In this document: piece by piece, positions 1-13,381 of the stretch
Position numbering within the stretch: position 1 is the first letter of the stretch
Layout: each line of letters opens with the position of its first letter
Notes under the pieces: generated by a model
What the model was told of the DNA's origin: nothing
What the model saw: only the letters and a program-made list of their open reading frames with translations
The model's database searches: none
Made by a program: the position numbers and the translations under genes
NCBI GenBank assembly: GCA_014155875.1
Contig: JACEFZ010022402.1
Location: 1-64,000, forward strand
Direction of reading: 5' to 3'
Length of the DNA: 64,000 nt
Source of the DNA: Cepaea nemoralis
Lineage: Eukaryota > Mollusca > Gastropoda > Stylommatophora > Helicidae

Positions 1-3000
1 TATTAACGCGATAAAATAAAAGATGCAGTCTGATGTCTCACCGTCTAGTCTTACGCTGCTGTTGGTTCAAGATAAGGGATTTTTTAATGAGTTGTAACAC
101 ATACTTCAGAGCTGAATATTGAAGAAGGTTTGGTATTAACGAGATAAAATAAAGATGCAGTTGATGCCTCGCCGTCTATCTTACGCGGTTGTTGTCAAGA
201 TAGAAGCATTTTAATGAGTGTTCTACATACTCAAGAGCGAATATGAAGAAGGTTTTAGGCTATTAACGACGATAAAATAAAGATGCGTTGATGTCCGCCG
301 TCTATTCTACGCTGCTTGTTGGTCAAGATAGGGCATTGTATGAGTGCTACTACATTACTCCAAGAGCTGAATATTGAAGAAGGTTGGCTATAACGACGAT
401 AAAATAAAAAGGGGATTTTTTTTTTGCCAGCGGGGTCTGATGCCTTCGCCCGCTATTATTACCGATGGTTGGTCAGATAGGGCCATATTAATGAGTTTTA
501 AACATACTTCAGAGCCTGAATATTGAAGGAGTTGGCTATAACGACGATAAAATAAGATGCAGTCTGATGTATCGCCGTCCTATTCTTACCGGCTTGTTGG
601 TCAAGATAGAGCATTTAATGAGTGTACTACATACTCAAGAGCTGAATATTGAAGAAGGTGGATATAACGACGATAAAATAAAGATGCAGTCTGATGCTCG
701 CACCGTCTATTCTACCGCTGCTTGTGGTCAAGATAGGGCATTTAATGAGTGTACACATAAGTCCAAGCAGCAGAATATTGAAGAAGAGTTGGATATTAAC
801 GACGATAAACTAAAGATGCATATCTGATGTCTCTCGTTCTCTTACGCTACTTGTTAGGTAAAGATGGGCATTTTAATGATGTTACTACATACTTCAAGAG
901 TGAAGATTGAGAAGGTGGCTATTAACGACGATAAAAATAAGATGCAGTCGTGATGTTCTAGCGTCTATTTACGCTGCTTGTTGGTCAAGATAGAGCATTT
1001 CTAATGAGTTGTACTACATTATCTAAAGAGCTGAATATGAAGAAAGGTTGGGCTATTAAACGGACGATAAAATAAGATGCAGTTCTGATGCTTCGGTTCT
1101 ATTCTTAACATGCTTGTTGGTTCAAGATTAGAGCAATTTTAATGAGTTGTACTACATATTCAAGAGCCTGATATTGAAGAAGGGGGCATTAACGACGATA
1201 AAATAAGAAGATGCAGGTCTGATGCCTAGCCGTCTATTTTACCGCTGCTTGGTGGTAAAGATAGGCATTTTTAATTGCGTTGTACTACAACTTCAAGAGC
1301 TGAATATGAAGAAGGTTGGCTATTAACGACGATAAAATAAAGATGCAGTCTGATGTATCGCCGTTATTCTATACCGCTGCTGTTGGTCAAGATAGAGCAT
1401 TTTAATGAGTTGTACTACATACTTCAAGAGCTGAATATTGAAGAAGTTGGCTATAACGACGATAAAATAAAGATGCAGTCTGATGTCTCGCCCGTCTATT
1501 CTTACGCTGCTGTGGTCAAGATAGGGCATTTTAATGAGTGTACTACATACTCAAGAGCGAATATGAAAGAAGGTTGGTATTAACGACGATAAAATAAAGA
1601 GCAGTCTGATGTCTCGCCGTCTATTCTTACCGCTGCTTGTGGTCAAGATAGAGCATTTTACTGAGTGTATACATACTTCAAGAGCTGAATATTGAAGAAG
1701 GTTGGCTATTAACGACGATAAAATAAAGATGCAGTCTGATGTCTCGCCGTCTATTCTTACCGTGCTTGTTGGTCAAGATAGAGCATTTAATGAGTTGTAC
1801 TACATACTTCAAGAGTGAATAGGAAGAAGGTTGGCTATTAACGACGATTAAAATAAAGATGCAGTCTGATGTCTCGCGTCTATTCTTACCGCTGCTTGTT
1901 GGTTCAAGATAGAGCATTTTAATGAGTTGTACTACATACTTCAAGAGCTGAATATTGAAGAAGGTTGGCTATTAAACGACGATAAAATAAAGATGCAGTC
2001 TGATGTCTCGCCGTCTATTCTTACCGCTGCTTGTTGGTCAAGATAGAGCATTTTAATGAGTTGTACTACATACTTCAAGAGCTGAATATTGAAGAAGGTT
2101 GGCTATAACGACGATAAAATAAAGATGCAGTCTGATGTCTCGCCGTCTATTCTTACCGCTGCTTGTTGGTCAAGATAGAGCATTTTAATGAGTTGTACTA
2201 CATACTTCAAGAGCTGAATATTGAAGAAGGTTGGCTATTAACGACGATAAAATAAAGATGCAGTCTGATGTCTCGCCGTCTATCTTACCGCTGCTTGTTG
2301 TCAAGATAGAGCATTTTAATGAGTTGTACTACATACTTCAAGAGCTGAATATTGAAGAAGGTTGCTATTAACGACGATAAAATAAAGATGCAGTTGATGT
2401 CTCGCCGTCTATCTTACCGCTGCTTGTTGGTCAAGGATAGAGCATTTTAATGAGTTGTACTACATACTTCAAGAGCTGAATATTGAAGAAGGTTGGCTAT
2501 TAACGACGATAAAATAAAGATGCAGTCTGATGTCTCGCCGTCTATTCTTACCGCTGCTTGTTGGTCAAGATAGAGCATTTTAATGAGTTGTACTACATAC
2601 TTCAAGAGCTGAATATTGAAGAAGGTTGGCTATTAACGACGATAAAATAAAGATGCAGTCTGATGTCTCGCCGTCTATTCTTACCGCTGCTTGTTGGTCA
2701 AGATAGAGCATTTTAATGAGTTGTACTACATACTTCAAGAGCTGAATATTGAAGAAGGTTGGCTATTAACGACGATAAAATAAAGATGCAGTCTGATGTC
2801 TCGCCGTCTATTCTTACCGCTGCTTGTTGGTCAAGATAGAGCATTTTAATGAGTTGTACTACATACTTCAAGAGCTGAATATTGAAGAAGGTTGGCTATT
2901 AACGACGATAAAATAAAGATGCAGTCTGATGTCTCGCCGTCTATTCTTACCGCTGCTTGTTGGTCAAGATAGAGCATTTTAATGAGTTGTACTACATACT

Positions 3001-6000
3001 TCAAGAGCTGAATATTGAAGAAGGTTGGCTATTAACGACGATAAAATAAAGATGCAGTCTGATGTCTCGCCGTCTATTCTTACCGCTGCTTGTTGGTCAA
3101 GATAGAGCATTTTAATGAGTTGTACTACATACTTCAAGAGCTGAATATTGAAGAAGGTTGGCTATTAACGACGATAAAATAAAGATGCAGTCTGATGTCT
3201 CGCCGTCTATTCTTACCGCTGCTTGTTGGTCAAGATAGAGCATTTTAATGAGTTGTACTACATACTTCAAGAGCTGAATATTGAAGAAGGTTGGCTATTA
3301 ACGACGATAAAATAAAGATGCAGTCTGATGTCTCGCCGTCTATTCTTACCGCTGCTTGTTGGTCAAGATAGAGCATTTTAATGAGTTGTACTACATACTT
3401 CAAGAGCTGAATATTGAAGAAGGTTGGCTATTAACGACGATAAAATAAAGATGCAGTCTGATGTCTCGCCGTCTATTCTTACCGCTGCTTGTTGGTCAAG
3501 ATAGAGCATTTTAATGAGTTGTACTACATACTTCAAGAGCTGAATATTGAAGAAGGTTGGCTATTAACGACGATAAAATAAAGATGCAGTCTGATGTCTC
3601 GCCGTCTATTCTTACCGCTGCTTGTTGGTCAAGATAGAGCATTTTAATGAGTTGTACTACATACTTCAAGAGCTGAATATTGAAGAAGGTTGGCTATTAA
3701 CGACGATAAAATAAAGATGCAGTCTGATGTCTCGCCGTCTATTCTTACCGCTGCTTGTTGGTCAAGATAGAGCATTTTAATGAGTTGTACTACATACTTC
3801 AAGAGCTGAATATTGAAGAAGGTTGGCTATTAACGACGATAAAATAAAGATGCAGTCTGATGTCTCGCCGTCTATTCTTACCGCTGCTTGTTGGTCAAGA
3901 TAGAGCATTTTAATGAGTTGTACTACATACTTCAAGAGCTGAATATTGAAGAAGGTTGGCTATTAACGACGATAAAATAAAGATGCAGTCTGATGTCTCG
4001 CCGTCTATTCTTACCGCTGCTTGTTGGTCAAGATAGAGCATTTTAATGAGTTGTACTACATACTTCAAGAGCTGAATATTGAAGAAGGTTGGCTATTAAC
4101 GACGATAAAATAAAGATGCAGTCTGATGTCTCGCCGTCTATTCTTACCGCTGCTTGTTGGTCAAGATAGAGCATTTTAATGAGTTGTACTACATACTTCA
4201 AGAGCTGAATATTGAAGAAGGTTGGCTATTAACGACGATAAAATAAAGATGCAGTCTGATGTCTCGCCGTCTATTCTTACCGCTGCTTGTTGGTCAAGAT
4301 AGAGCATTTTAATGAGTTGTACTACATACTTCAAGAGCTGAATATTGAAGAAGGTTGGCTATTAACGACGATAAAATAAAGATGCAGTCTGATGTCTCGC
4401 CGTCTATTCTTACCGCTGCTTGTTGGTCAAGATAGAGCATTTTAATGAGTTGTACTACATACTTCAAGAGCTGAATATTGAAGAAGGTTGGCTATTAACG
4501 ACGATAAAATAAAGATGCAGTCTGATGTCTCGCCGTCTATTCTTACCGCTGCTTGTTGGTCAAGATAGAGCATTTTAATGAGTTGTACTACATACTTCAA
4601 GAGCTGAATATTGAAGAAGGTTGGCTATTAACGACGATAAAATAAAGATGCAGTCTGATGTCTCGCCGTCTATTCTTACCGCTGCTTGTTGGTCAAGATA
4701 GAGCATTTTAATGAGTTGTACTACATACTTCAAGAGCTGAATATTGAAGAAGGTTGGCTATTAACGACGATAAAATAAAGATGCAGTCTGATGTCTCGCC
4801 GTCTATTCTTACCGCTGCTTGTTGGTCAAGATAGAGCATTTTAATGAGTTGTACTACATACTTCAAGAGCTGAATATTGAAGAAGGTTGGCTATTAACGA
4901 CGATAAAATAAAGATGCAGTCTGATGTCTCGCCGTCTATTCTTACCGCTGCTTGTTGGTCAAGATAGAGCATTTTAATGAGTTGTACTACATACTTCAAG
5001 AGCTGAATATTGAAGAAGGTTGGCTATTAACGACGATAAAATAAAGATGCAGTCTGATGTCTCGCCGTCTATTCTTACCGCTGCTTGTTGGTCAAGATAG
5101 AGCATTTTAATGAGTTGTACTACATACTTCAAGAGCTGAATATTGAAGAAGGTTGGCTATTAACGACGATAAAATAAAGATGCAGTCTGATGTCTCGCCG
5201 TCTATTCTTACCGCTGCTTGTTGGTCAAGATAGAGCATTTTAATGAGTTGTACTACATACTTCAAGAGCTGAATATTGAAGAAGGTTGGCTATTAACGAC
5301 GATAAAATAAAGATGCAGTCTGATGTCTCGCCGTCTATTCTTACCGCTGCTTGTTGGTCAAGATAGAGCATTTAATGAGTTGTACTACATACTTCAAGAG
5401 CTGAATATTGAAGAAGGTTGGCTATTAACGACGATAAAATAAAGATGCAGTCTGATGTCTCGCCGTCTATTCTTACCGCTGCTTGTTGGTCAAGATAGAG
5501 CATTTTAATGAGTTGTACTACATACTTCAAGAGCTGAATATTGAAGAAGGTTGGCTATTAACGACGATAAAATAAAGATGCAGTCTGATGTCTCGCCGTC
5601 TATTCTTACCGCTGCTTGTTGGTCAAGATAGAGCATTTTAATGAGTTGTACTACATACTTCAAGAGCTGAATATTGAAGAAGGTTGGCTATTAACGACGA
5701 TAAAATAAAGATGCAGTCTGATGTCTCGCCGTCTATTCTTACCGCTGCTTGTTGGTCAAGATAGAGCATTTTAATGAGTTGTACTACATACTTCAAGAGC
5801 TGAATATTGAAGAAGGTTGGCTATTAACGACGATAAAATAAAGATGCAGTCTGATGTCTCGCCGTCTATTCTTACCGCTGCTTGTTGGTCAAGATAGAGC
5901 ATTTTAATGAGTTGTACTACATACTTCAAGAGCTGAATATTGAAGAAGGTTGGCTATTAACGACGATAAAATAAAGATGCAGTCTGATGTCTCGCCGTCT

Positions 6001-9000
6001 ATTCTTACCGCTGCTTGTTGGTCAAGATAGAGCATTTTAATGAGTTGTACTACATACTTCAAGAGCTGAATATTGAAGAAGGTTGGCTATTAACGACGAT
6101 AAAATAAAGATGCAGTCTGATGTCTCGCCGTCTATTCTTACCGCTGCTTGTTGGTCAAGATAGAGCATTTTAATGAGTTGTACTACATACTTCAAGAGCT
6201 GAATATTGAAGAAGGTTGGCTATTAACGACGATAAAATAAAGATGCAGTCTGATGTCTCGCCGTCTATTCTTACCGCTGCTTGTTGGTCAAGATAGAGCA
6301 TTTTAATGAGTTGTACTACATACTTCAAGAGCTGAATATTGAAGAAGGTTGGCTATTAACGACGATAAAATAAAGATGCAGTCTGATGTCTCGCCGTCTA
6401 TTCTTACCGCTGCTTGTTGGTCAAGATAGAGCATTTTAATGAGTTGTACTACATACTTCAAGAGCTGAATATTGAAGAAGGTTGGCTATTAACGACGATA
6501 AAATAAAGATGCAGTCTGATGTCTCGCCGTCTATTCTTACCGCTGCTTGTTGGTCAAGATAGAGCATTTTAATGAGTTGTACTACATACTTCAAGAGCTG
6601 AATATTGAAGAAGGTTGGCTATTAACGACGATAAAAATAAAGATGCAGTCTGATGTCTCGCCGTCTATTCTTACCGCTGCTTGTTGGTCAAGATAGAGCA
6701 TTTTAATGAGTTGTACTACATACTTCAAGAGCTGAATATTGAAGAAGGTTGGCTATTAACGACGATAAAATAAAGATGCAGTCTGATGTCTCGCCGTCTA
6801 TTCTTACCGCTGCTTGTTGGTCAAGATAGAGCATTTTAATGAGTTGTACTACATACTTCAAGAGCTGAATATTGAAGAAGGTTGGCTATTAACGACGATA
6901 AAATAAAGATGCAGTCTGATGTCTCGCCGTCTATTCTTACCGCTGCTTGTTGGTCAAGATAGAGCATTTTAATGAGTTGTACTACATACTTCAAGAGCTG
7001 AATATTGAAGAAGGTTGGCTATTAACGACGATAAAATAAAGATGCAGTCTGATGTCTCGCCGTCTATTCTTACCGCTGCTTGTTGGTCAAGATAGAGCAT
7101 TTAATGAGTTGTACTACATACTTCAAGAGCTGAATATTGAAGAAGGTTGGCTATTAACGACGATAAAATAAAGATGCAGTCTGATGTCTCGCCGTCTATT
7201 CTTACCGCTGCTTGTTGGTCAAGATAGAGCATTTTAATGAGTTGTACTACATACTTCAAGAGCTGAATATTGAAGAAGGTTGCTATTAACGACGATAAAA
7301 TAAAGATGCAGTCTGATGTCTCGCCGTCTATTCTTACCGCTGCTTGTTGGTCAAGATAGGGCATTTTAATGAGTTTGTACTACATACTTCAAGAGCTGAA
7401 TATTGAAGAAGGTTGGCTATTAACGACGATAAAATAAAGATGCAGTCTGATGTCTCGCCGTCTATTCTTACCGCTGCTTGTGGTCAAGATAGAGCATTTA
7501 ATGAGTTGTACTACATACTTCAAGAGCTGAATATTGAAGAAGGTTGCTATTAACGACGATAAAATAAAGATGCAGTCCTGATGTCTCGCCCGTCTATCTT
7601 TACCGCTGCTTGTTGGTCAAGATAGAGCATTTTAATGAGTTGTACTACATACTTCAAGAGCTGAATATTGAAGAAGGTTGGCTATTAACGACGATAAAAT
7701 AAAGATGCAGTCTGATGTCTCGCCGTCTATTCTTACCGCTGCTTGTTGGTCAAGATAGGGCATTTTAATGAGTTGTACTACATACTTCAAGAGCTGAATA
7801 TTGAAGAAGGTTGGCTATTAACGACGATAAAATAAAGATGCAGTCTGGATGTCTCGCCGTCTATTCTTACCGCTGCTTGTTGGTCAAGATAGAGCATTTT
7901 AAGGAGTTGTAACTACATACTTCAAGAGCTGAATATTGAAAGAAGGTTGGCTATTAACGACGATAAAATAAAGATGCAGTCTGATGTCTCGCCGTCTATT
8001 CTTACCGCTGCTTGTTGGTCAAGATAGAGCATTTTAATGAGGTTGTACGACATACTTCAAGAGCTGAATATTGAAGAAGGTTGGCTATTAAACGACGATA
8101 AAAATAAAGATGCAGTCTGATGTCTCGCCGTCTATTCTTACCGACTGCGTGTTTGGTCAAGATAGAAGCATTTTAATGAGTTGTACTACATACTTCAAGA
8201 GCTAGAATATTGAAGAAGGTTGGCTATTAACGACGATAAATAAAGATGCAGTCTGATGTCTCGCCGTCTATTCTTACCGCTGCTTGTTGGTCAAGATAGA
8301 GCATTTTAATGAGTTGTACCTACATACTTCAAGAGCTGAATATTGAAGAAGGTTGGCTATTAACGACGATAAAATAAAGATGCAGTCTGATGTCTCGCCG
8401 TCTATTCTTACCGCTGCTTGTTGGTCAAGATAGAGCATTTTAATGAGTTGTACTACATACTTCAAGAGCTGAATATTGAAGAAGGTTGGCTATTAACGAC
8501 GATAAATAAAAGAATTGCAGTCTGATGTCTCGCCGTCTATTCTTACCGCTGCTTGTTGTCAAGATAGAGCATTTTAATGAGTTGTTACTACATACTTCAA
8601 GAGCTGAATATTGAAGAAGGTTGGCTATTAAACGACGATAAATAAAGATGCAGTCTGATGTCCTCGCCGTTATTCTTACCGCTGCTTGTTGGTCAAGATA
8701 GAGCATTTTAATGAGTTGTACTACATACTTCAAGAGCTGAATATTGAAGAAGGTTGGCTATTAACGACGATAAAATAAGATGCAGTCTGATGTCTCGCCG
8801 TCTATTCTTACCGCTGCTTGTTGGTCAAGATTAGAGCATTTTAATGAGTTGTACTACATACTTCAAGAGCTGAATATTGAAGAAGGTTGGCTATTAACGA
8901 CGATAAAATAAAGATGCAGTCTGATGTCTCGCCGTCTATTCTTACCGCTGCTTGTTGGTCAAGATAGAGCATTTTAATGAGTTGTACTACATACTTCAAG

Positions 9001-12000
9001 AGCTGAATATTGAAGAAGGTTGGCTATTAACGACGATAAAATAAAGATGCAGTCTGATGTCTCGCCGTCTATTCTTACCGCTGCTTGTTGGTCAAGATAG
9101 AGCATTTTAATGAGTTGTACTACATACTTCAAGAGCTGAATATTGAAGAAGGTTGGCTATTAACGACGATAAATAAAGATGCAGTCTGATGTCTCGCCGT
9201 CTATTCTTACCGCTGCTTGTTGGTCAAGATAGAGCATTTTAATGAGTTGTACTACATACTTCAAGAGCTGAATATTGAAGAAGGTTGGCTATTAACGACG
9301 ATAAAATAAAGATGCAGTCTGATGTCTCGCCGTCTATTCTTACCGCTGCTTGTTGGTCAAGATAGAGCATTTTAATGAGTTGTACTACATACTTCAAGAG
9401 CTGAATATTGAAGAAGGTTGGCTATTAACGACGATAAAATAAAGATGTCAGTCTGATGTCTCGCCGTCTATTCTTACCGCTGCTTGTTGGTCAAGATAGA
9501 GCATTTTAATGAGTTGTACTACATACTTCAAGAGCTGAATATTGAAGAAGGTTGGCTATTAACGACGATAAAATAAAGATGCAGTCTGATGTCTCGCCGT
9601 CTATTCTTACCGCTGCTTGTTGGTCAAGATAGAGCATTTTAATGAGTTGTACTACATACTTCAAGAGCTGAATATTGAAGAAGGTTGGCTATTAACGACG
9701 ATAAAATAAAGATGCAGTCTGATGTCTCGCCGTCTATTCTTACCGCTGCTTGTTGGTCAAGATAGAGCATTTTAATGAGTTGTACTACATACTTCAAGAG
9801 CTGAATATTGAAGAAGGTTGGCTATTAACGACGATAAAATAAAGATGCAGTCTGATGTCTCGCCGTCTATTCTTACCGCTGCTTGTTGGTCAAGATAGAG
9901 CATTTTAATGAGTTGTACTACATACTTCAAGAGCTGAATATTGAAGAAGGTTGGCTATTAACGACGATAAAATAAAGATGCAGTCTGATGTCTCGCCGTC
10001 TATTCTTACCGCTGCTTGTTGGTCAAGATAGAGCATTTTAATGAGTTGTACTACATACTTCAAGAGCTGAATATTGAAGAAGGTTGGCTATTAACGACGA
10101 TAAAATAAAGATGCAGTCTGATGTCTCGCCGTCTATTCTTACCGCTGCTTGTTGGTCAAGATAGAGCATTTTAATGAGTTGTACTACATACTTCAAGAGC
10201 TGAATATGAAGAAGGTTGGCTATTAACGACGATAAAATAAAGATGCAGTCTGATGTCTCGCCGTCTATTCTTACCGCTGCTTGTTGGTCAAGATAGAGCA
10301 TTTTAATGAGTTGTACTACATACTTCAAGAGCTGAATATTGAAGAAGGTTGGCTATTAACGACGATAAAATAAAGATGCAGTCTGATGTCTCGCCGTCTA
10401 TTCTTACCGCTGCTTGTTGGTCAAGATAGAGCATTTTCAATGAGTTGTACTACATACTTCAAGAGCTGAATATTGAAGAAGGTTGGCTATTAACGACGAT
10501 AAAATAAAGATGCAGTCTGATGTCTCGCCGTCTATTCTTACCGCTGCTTGTTGGTCAAGATAGAGCATTTTAATGAGTTGTACTACATACTTCAAGAGCT
10601 GAATATTGAAGAAGGATTGGCTATTAACGGACGATAAAATAAAGATGCAGTCTGATGTCTCGCCGTCTATTCTTACCGCTGCTTGTTGGTCAAGATAGAG
10701 CATTTTAATGAGTTGTACTACATACTTCAAGAGCTGAATATTGAAGAAGGTTGGCTATTAACCGACGATAAAATAAAGATGCAGTCTGATGTCTCGCCGT
10801 CTATTCTTACCGCTGCTTGTTGGTCAAGATAGAGCATTTTAATGAGTTGTACTACATACTTCAAGAGCTGAATATTGAAGAAGGGATGGCTATTAACGAC
10901 GATAAAATAAAGATGCAGTCTGATGTCTCGCCGTCTATCCTTACCGCTGCTTGTTGGTCAAGATAGAGCATTTTAATGAGTTGTACTACATACTTCAAGA
11001 GCTGAATATTGAAGAAGGTTGGCTATTAACGACGATAAAATAAAGATGCAGTCTGATGTCTCGCCGTCTATTCTTACCGCTGCTTGTTGGTCAAGATAGG
11101 GCATTTTAATGAGTTGTACTACATACTTCAAGAGCTGAATATTGAAGAAGGATGGCTATTAACGACGATAAAATAAAGATGCAGTCTGATGTCTCGCCGT
11201 CTATTCTTACCGCTGCTTGTTGGTCAAGATAGAGCATTTTAATGAGTTGTACTACATACTTCAAGAGCTGAATATTGAAGAAGGTTGGCTATTAACGACG
11301 ATAAAATAAAGATGCAGTCTGATGTCTCGCCGTCTATTCTTACCGCTGCTTGTTGGTCAAGATAGAGCATTTTTAATGAGTTTGTACTACATACTTCAAG
11401 AGCTGAATATTGAAGAAGGTTGGCTATTAACGACGATAAAATAAAGATGCAGTCTGATGTCGCGCGTATATTCTATCGCTGCTGTTGGTCAAGATAGAGC
11501 TTTCTATGAGTTGTACTACATACTATCAATGAGCTGAATATTGAAGAAGGTGGCTATTACCGACGATAAAAATTAAAGATGCAGTCTGATGTCTCGCCAT
11601 TCTTACCGCTGCTTGTTGGTCATCAAGATAGAGCATTTTAATGAGTTGTACGACATAATCCAAGAGCTGAATATGAAGAAGTGGATATTACCGACGATAA
11701 AATAAGATGCAGTACTGATGTTCGCCGATCTATTTCTTACCGCTGCTGTTGGTCAAAGATAGAGCATTTTAATGAGTTGTACTACATACTTAAGAGTGAT
11801 ATGAGAGGTTGGCTATTAACGACGATAAAATAAAGATGCAGTTGATGTTCCGCAGTCTATTCTTCACCGAGCTTGTTGCGTAAGCTAGTAGCATTTTAAT
11901 GAGTGTACTACATACTCAAGAAGCGAATATGAGAAGGTTGGCTATCAACGACGATAAAAATAAAGATGCAGCCTGATGTCTCGCCGTCTATTCTTACGCG

Positions 12001-13094
12001 CTTGTTGGTCAAGATAGAGCTTTTAATGAGTTGTACTACATACTTCAAAGAGCTGACTATTGAAGAAGTTGGTTATTAACGACGATCAAATTAAAGAGGC
12101 CGTCTGATGTTTCACCGTCTATTCTACGCGTTCTGTTGGCTCAGATAGCAGCATTTAATGAGTTGTACGCACATATTTAAGAGCTAATATTGAAGAAGGG
12201 TGGTATTAACTGACGATACATAAGATGCAGTCGATGTATCGCCGTTATTCTTACCGCGCTTGTTGGTCAAGATAGAGCATTTTAATGAGCTGTACTACTA
12301 CTTCAAGGAGCTGAAGATTGAAGAGGTGGCTGTTAACGACGATAAATAAAGATGAAGTCTTGATGTCTTCCGGGGGGGGCCCGGGGTTCTATCTTACGTG
12401 CATTGTGCGTCAAGATAGAGCAATTTTAATGAGTGGTACTACATACTTCAAGAGCCGAATATTGAAGAAGGTTGGCTATTAAACGACGATTAAAATAAAG
12501 ATGCCGTTGATGTCTCGAGTCTATTATTACCGCTGCTTGTTGGTCAGATAGAGCATTTAATGAGTTGTACTACTACTTCAAGAGTGAATCTTGAAGAAAG
12601 GTTGGCTAGAAACGACGATAAAATAAAGATGCAGTTGATGTCTCGCCGTCTATTCCACGTGCTTGTTGGTCAAAGATAGAGCATTTAATGAGTTGTACGA
12701 CATACTTCAAGGCTGACTTATTGAAGAAGGTTGGCTATTAACGACGATAAAATAAAGATGCAGTCTGATGTCTAGCGTCTATCTTCCGCTGCTGTTGGGC
12801 AAGATAGAGCATTTTAATGAGTGATACATACTTAAAGACGCTGAATATGAAGAAGGTTGGCTATTAAAACGGACGATAAAATTAAAGATGCAGTGATGTC
12901 TCGCCGTCTATTCTTACCGTCTGCTTGTTGGTCAAGAAGGGCATTTATTCGAGTTGTAATACATACTTCAAGAAGCTGAATATTGAAGAAGGCTGGCTAT
13001 TAACGACGATAAAATAAAGTGCAGTCTGAATGTCTGCGTCGATTTTACCGCTGCTTGTGGTCAAGATAGAGCAGGTTCATGTAGTGTACTACAT
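1..13094. repeat. 133-bp satellite array, about 98 copies, derived from RTE-A LINE
   Basis: A head-to-tail array with a 133-bp period; ttcaagagct recurs at 2601, 2734, 2867 and 3000. Each monomer joins two pieces of the RTE-A reverse transcriptase frame in opposite orientation. About 55 bp matches the sense strand of RTE-A codons for ILQELNIEEGWLLKTIKQRK (residues 477-496 of the ORF at 50198-51916). About 78 bp matches the antisense strand of codons for LIKMLYLDQQAAVRIDGET (residues about 239-262). From about 2.45 to 7.1 kb the monomers are almost identical. Before 2.45 kb and after about 11.46 kb nearly every monomer carries single-base gaps or insertions. The period is not a multiple of three, so short ORFs in the array are leftovers of RT codons and not genes. 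The array continues beyond the left edge of the window. Confidence 0.95.
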
Positions 13095-13381
13095 ACTCGA
13101 GAGATGAAATATGAAGAATGTTGGCTATTAAAGACGTTTAAAAACAAAGAAAATGAAATATTTAGCACTGAAAAAGGTCACGAAAGTTGGAAGAGAATAA
13201 GTAATGGAGGGGATATCATGGAAGAGAGGAAGAGGAAAGGCAAAGAGAAGGTGGTGCAGGATGTGAAGGTGATATACAGATGGTGTATGGACGCGGGACA
13301 TCTTGCTTTATGATCGAGATTTTTCGGAAAGTTGTTATGGGAGCGAGGGTCTGCACAGACATGCTGCTAATGAAGAATGAG
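13095..13381 (+). mobile_element. 5'-truncated RTE-A LINE copy (3' end only), nested insertion
   Basis: This is the C-terminal end of the RTE-A frame plus tail, in sense orientation. It begins at the same base (after gtactacat) where the sense half of every satellite monomer begins. It then continues past the monomer's limit through the region matching KRGRGRPKRRWVQD (here degraded) and the DAGHLA motif. It ends at 13381 in a short gaat-type tail like those of other RTE-A copies at 50177 and 55518. Frameshifts make it non-coding. The base after the tail resumes the antisense RTE-A copy exactly where the satellite's antisense half stops, so this looks like a 5'-truncated retrotransposition event into an older RTE-A copy. 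A short flank similarity (ctacat versus cgacat) may be a worn target-site duplication. Confidence 0.8.

Noticed and set aside
7101..10730. Minus-strand ORFs of 63-97 codons in the satellite
   Set aside because: They are RT codons read through tandem copies; the 133-bp period shifts frame every unit.
1..13094. CRISPR-like regular repeat array
   Set aside because: Units are contiguous 133-bp copies with no unique spacers, and they match LINE codons; this is a satellite.
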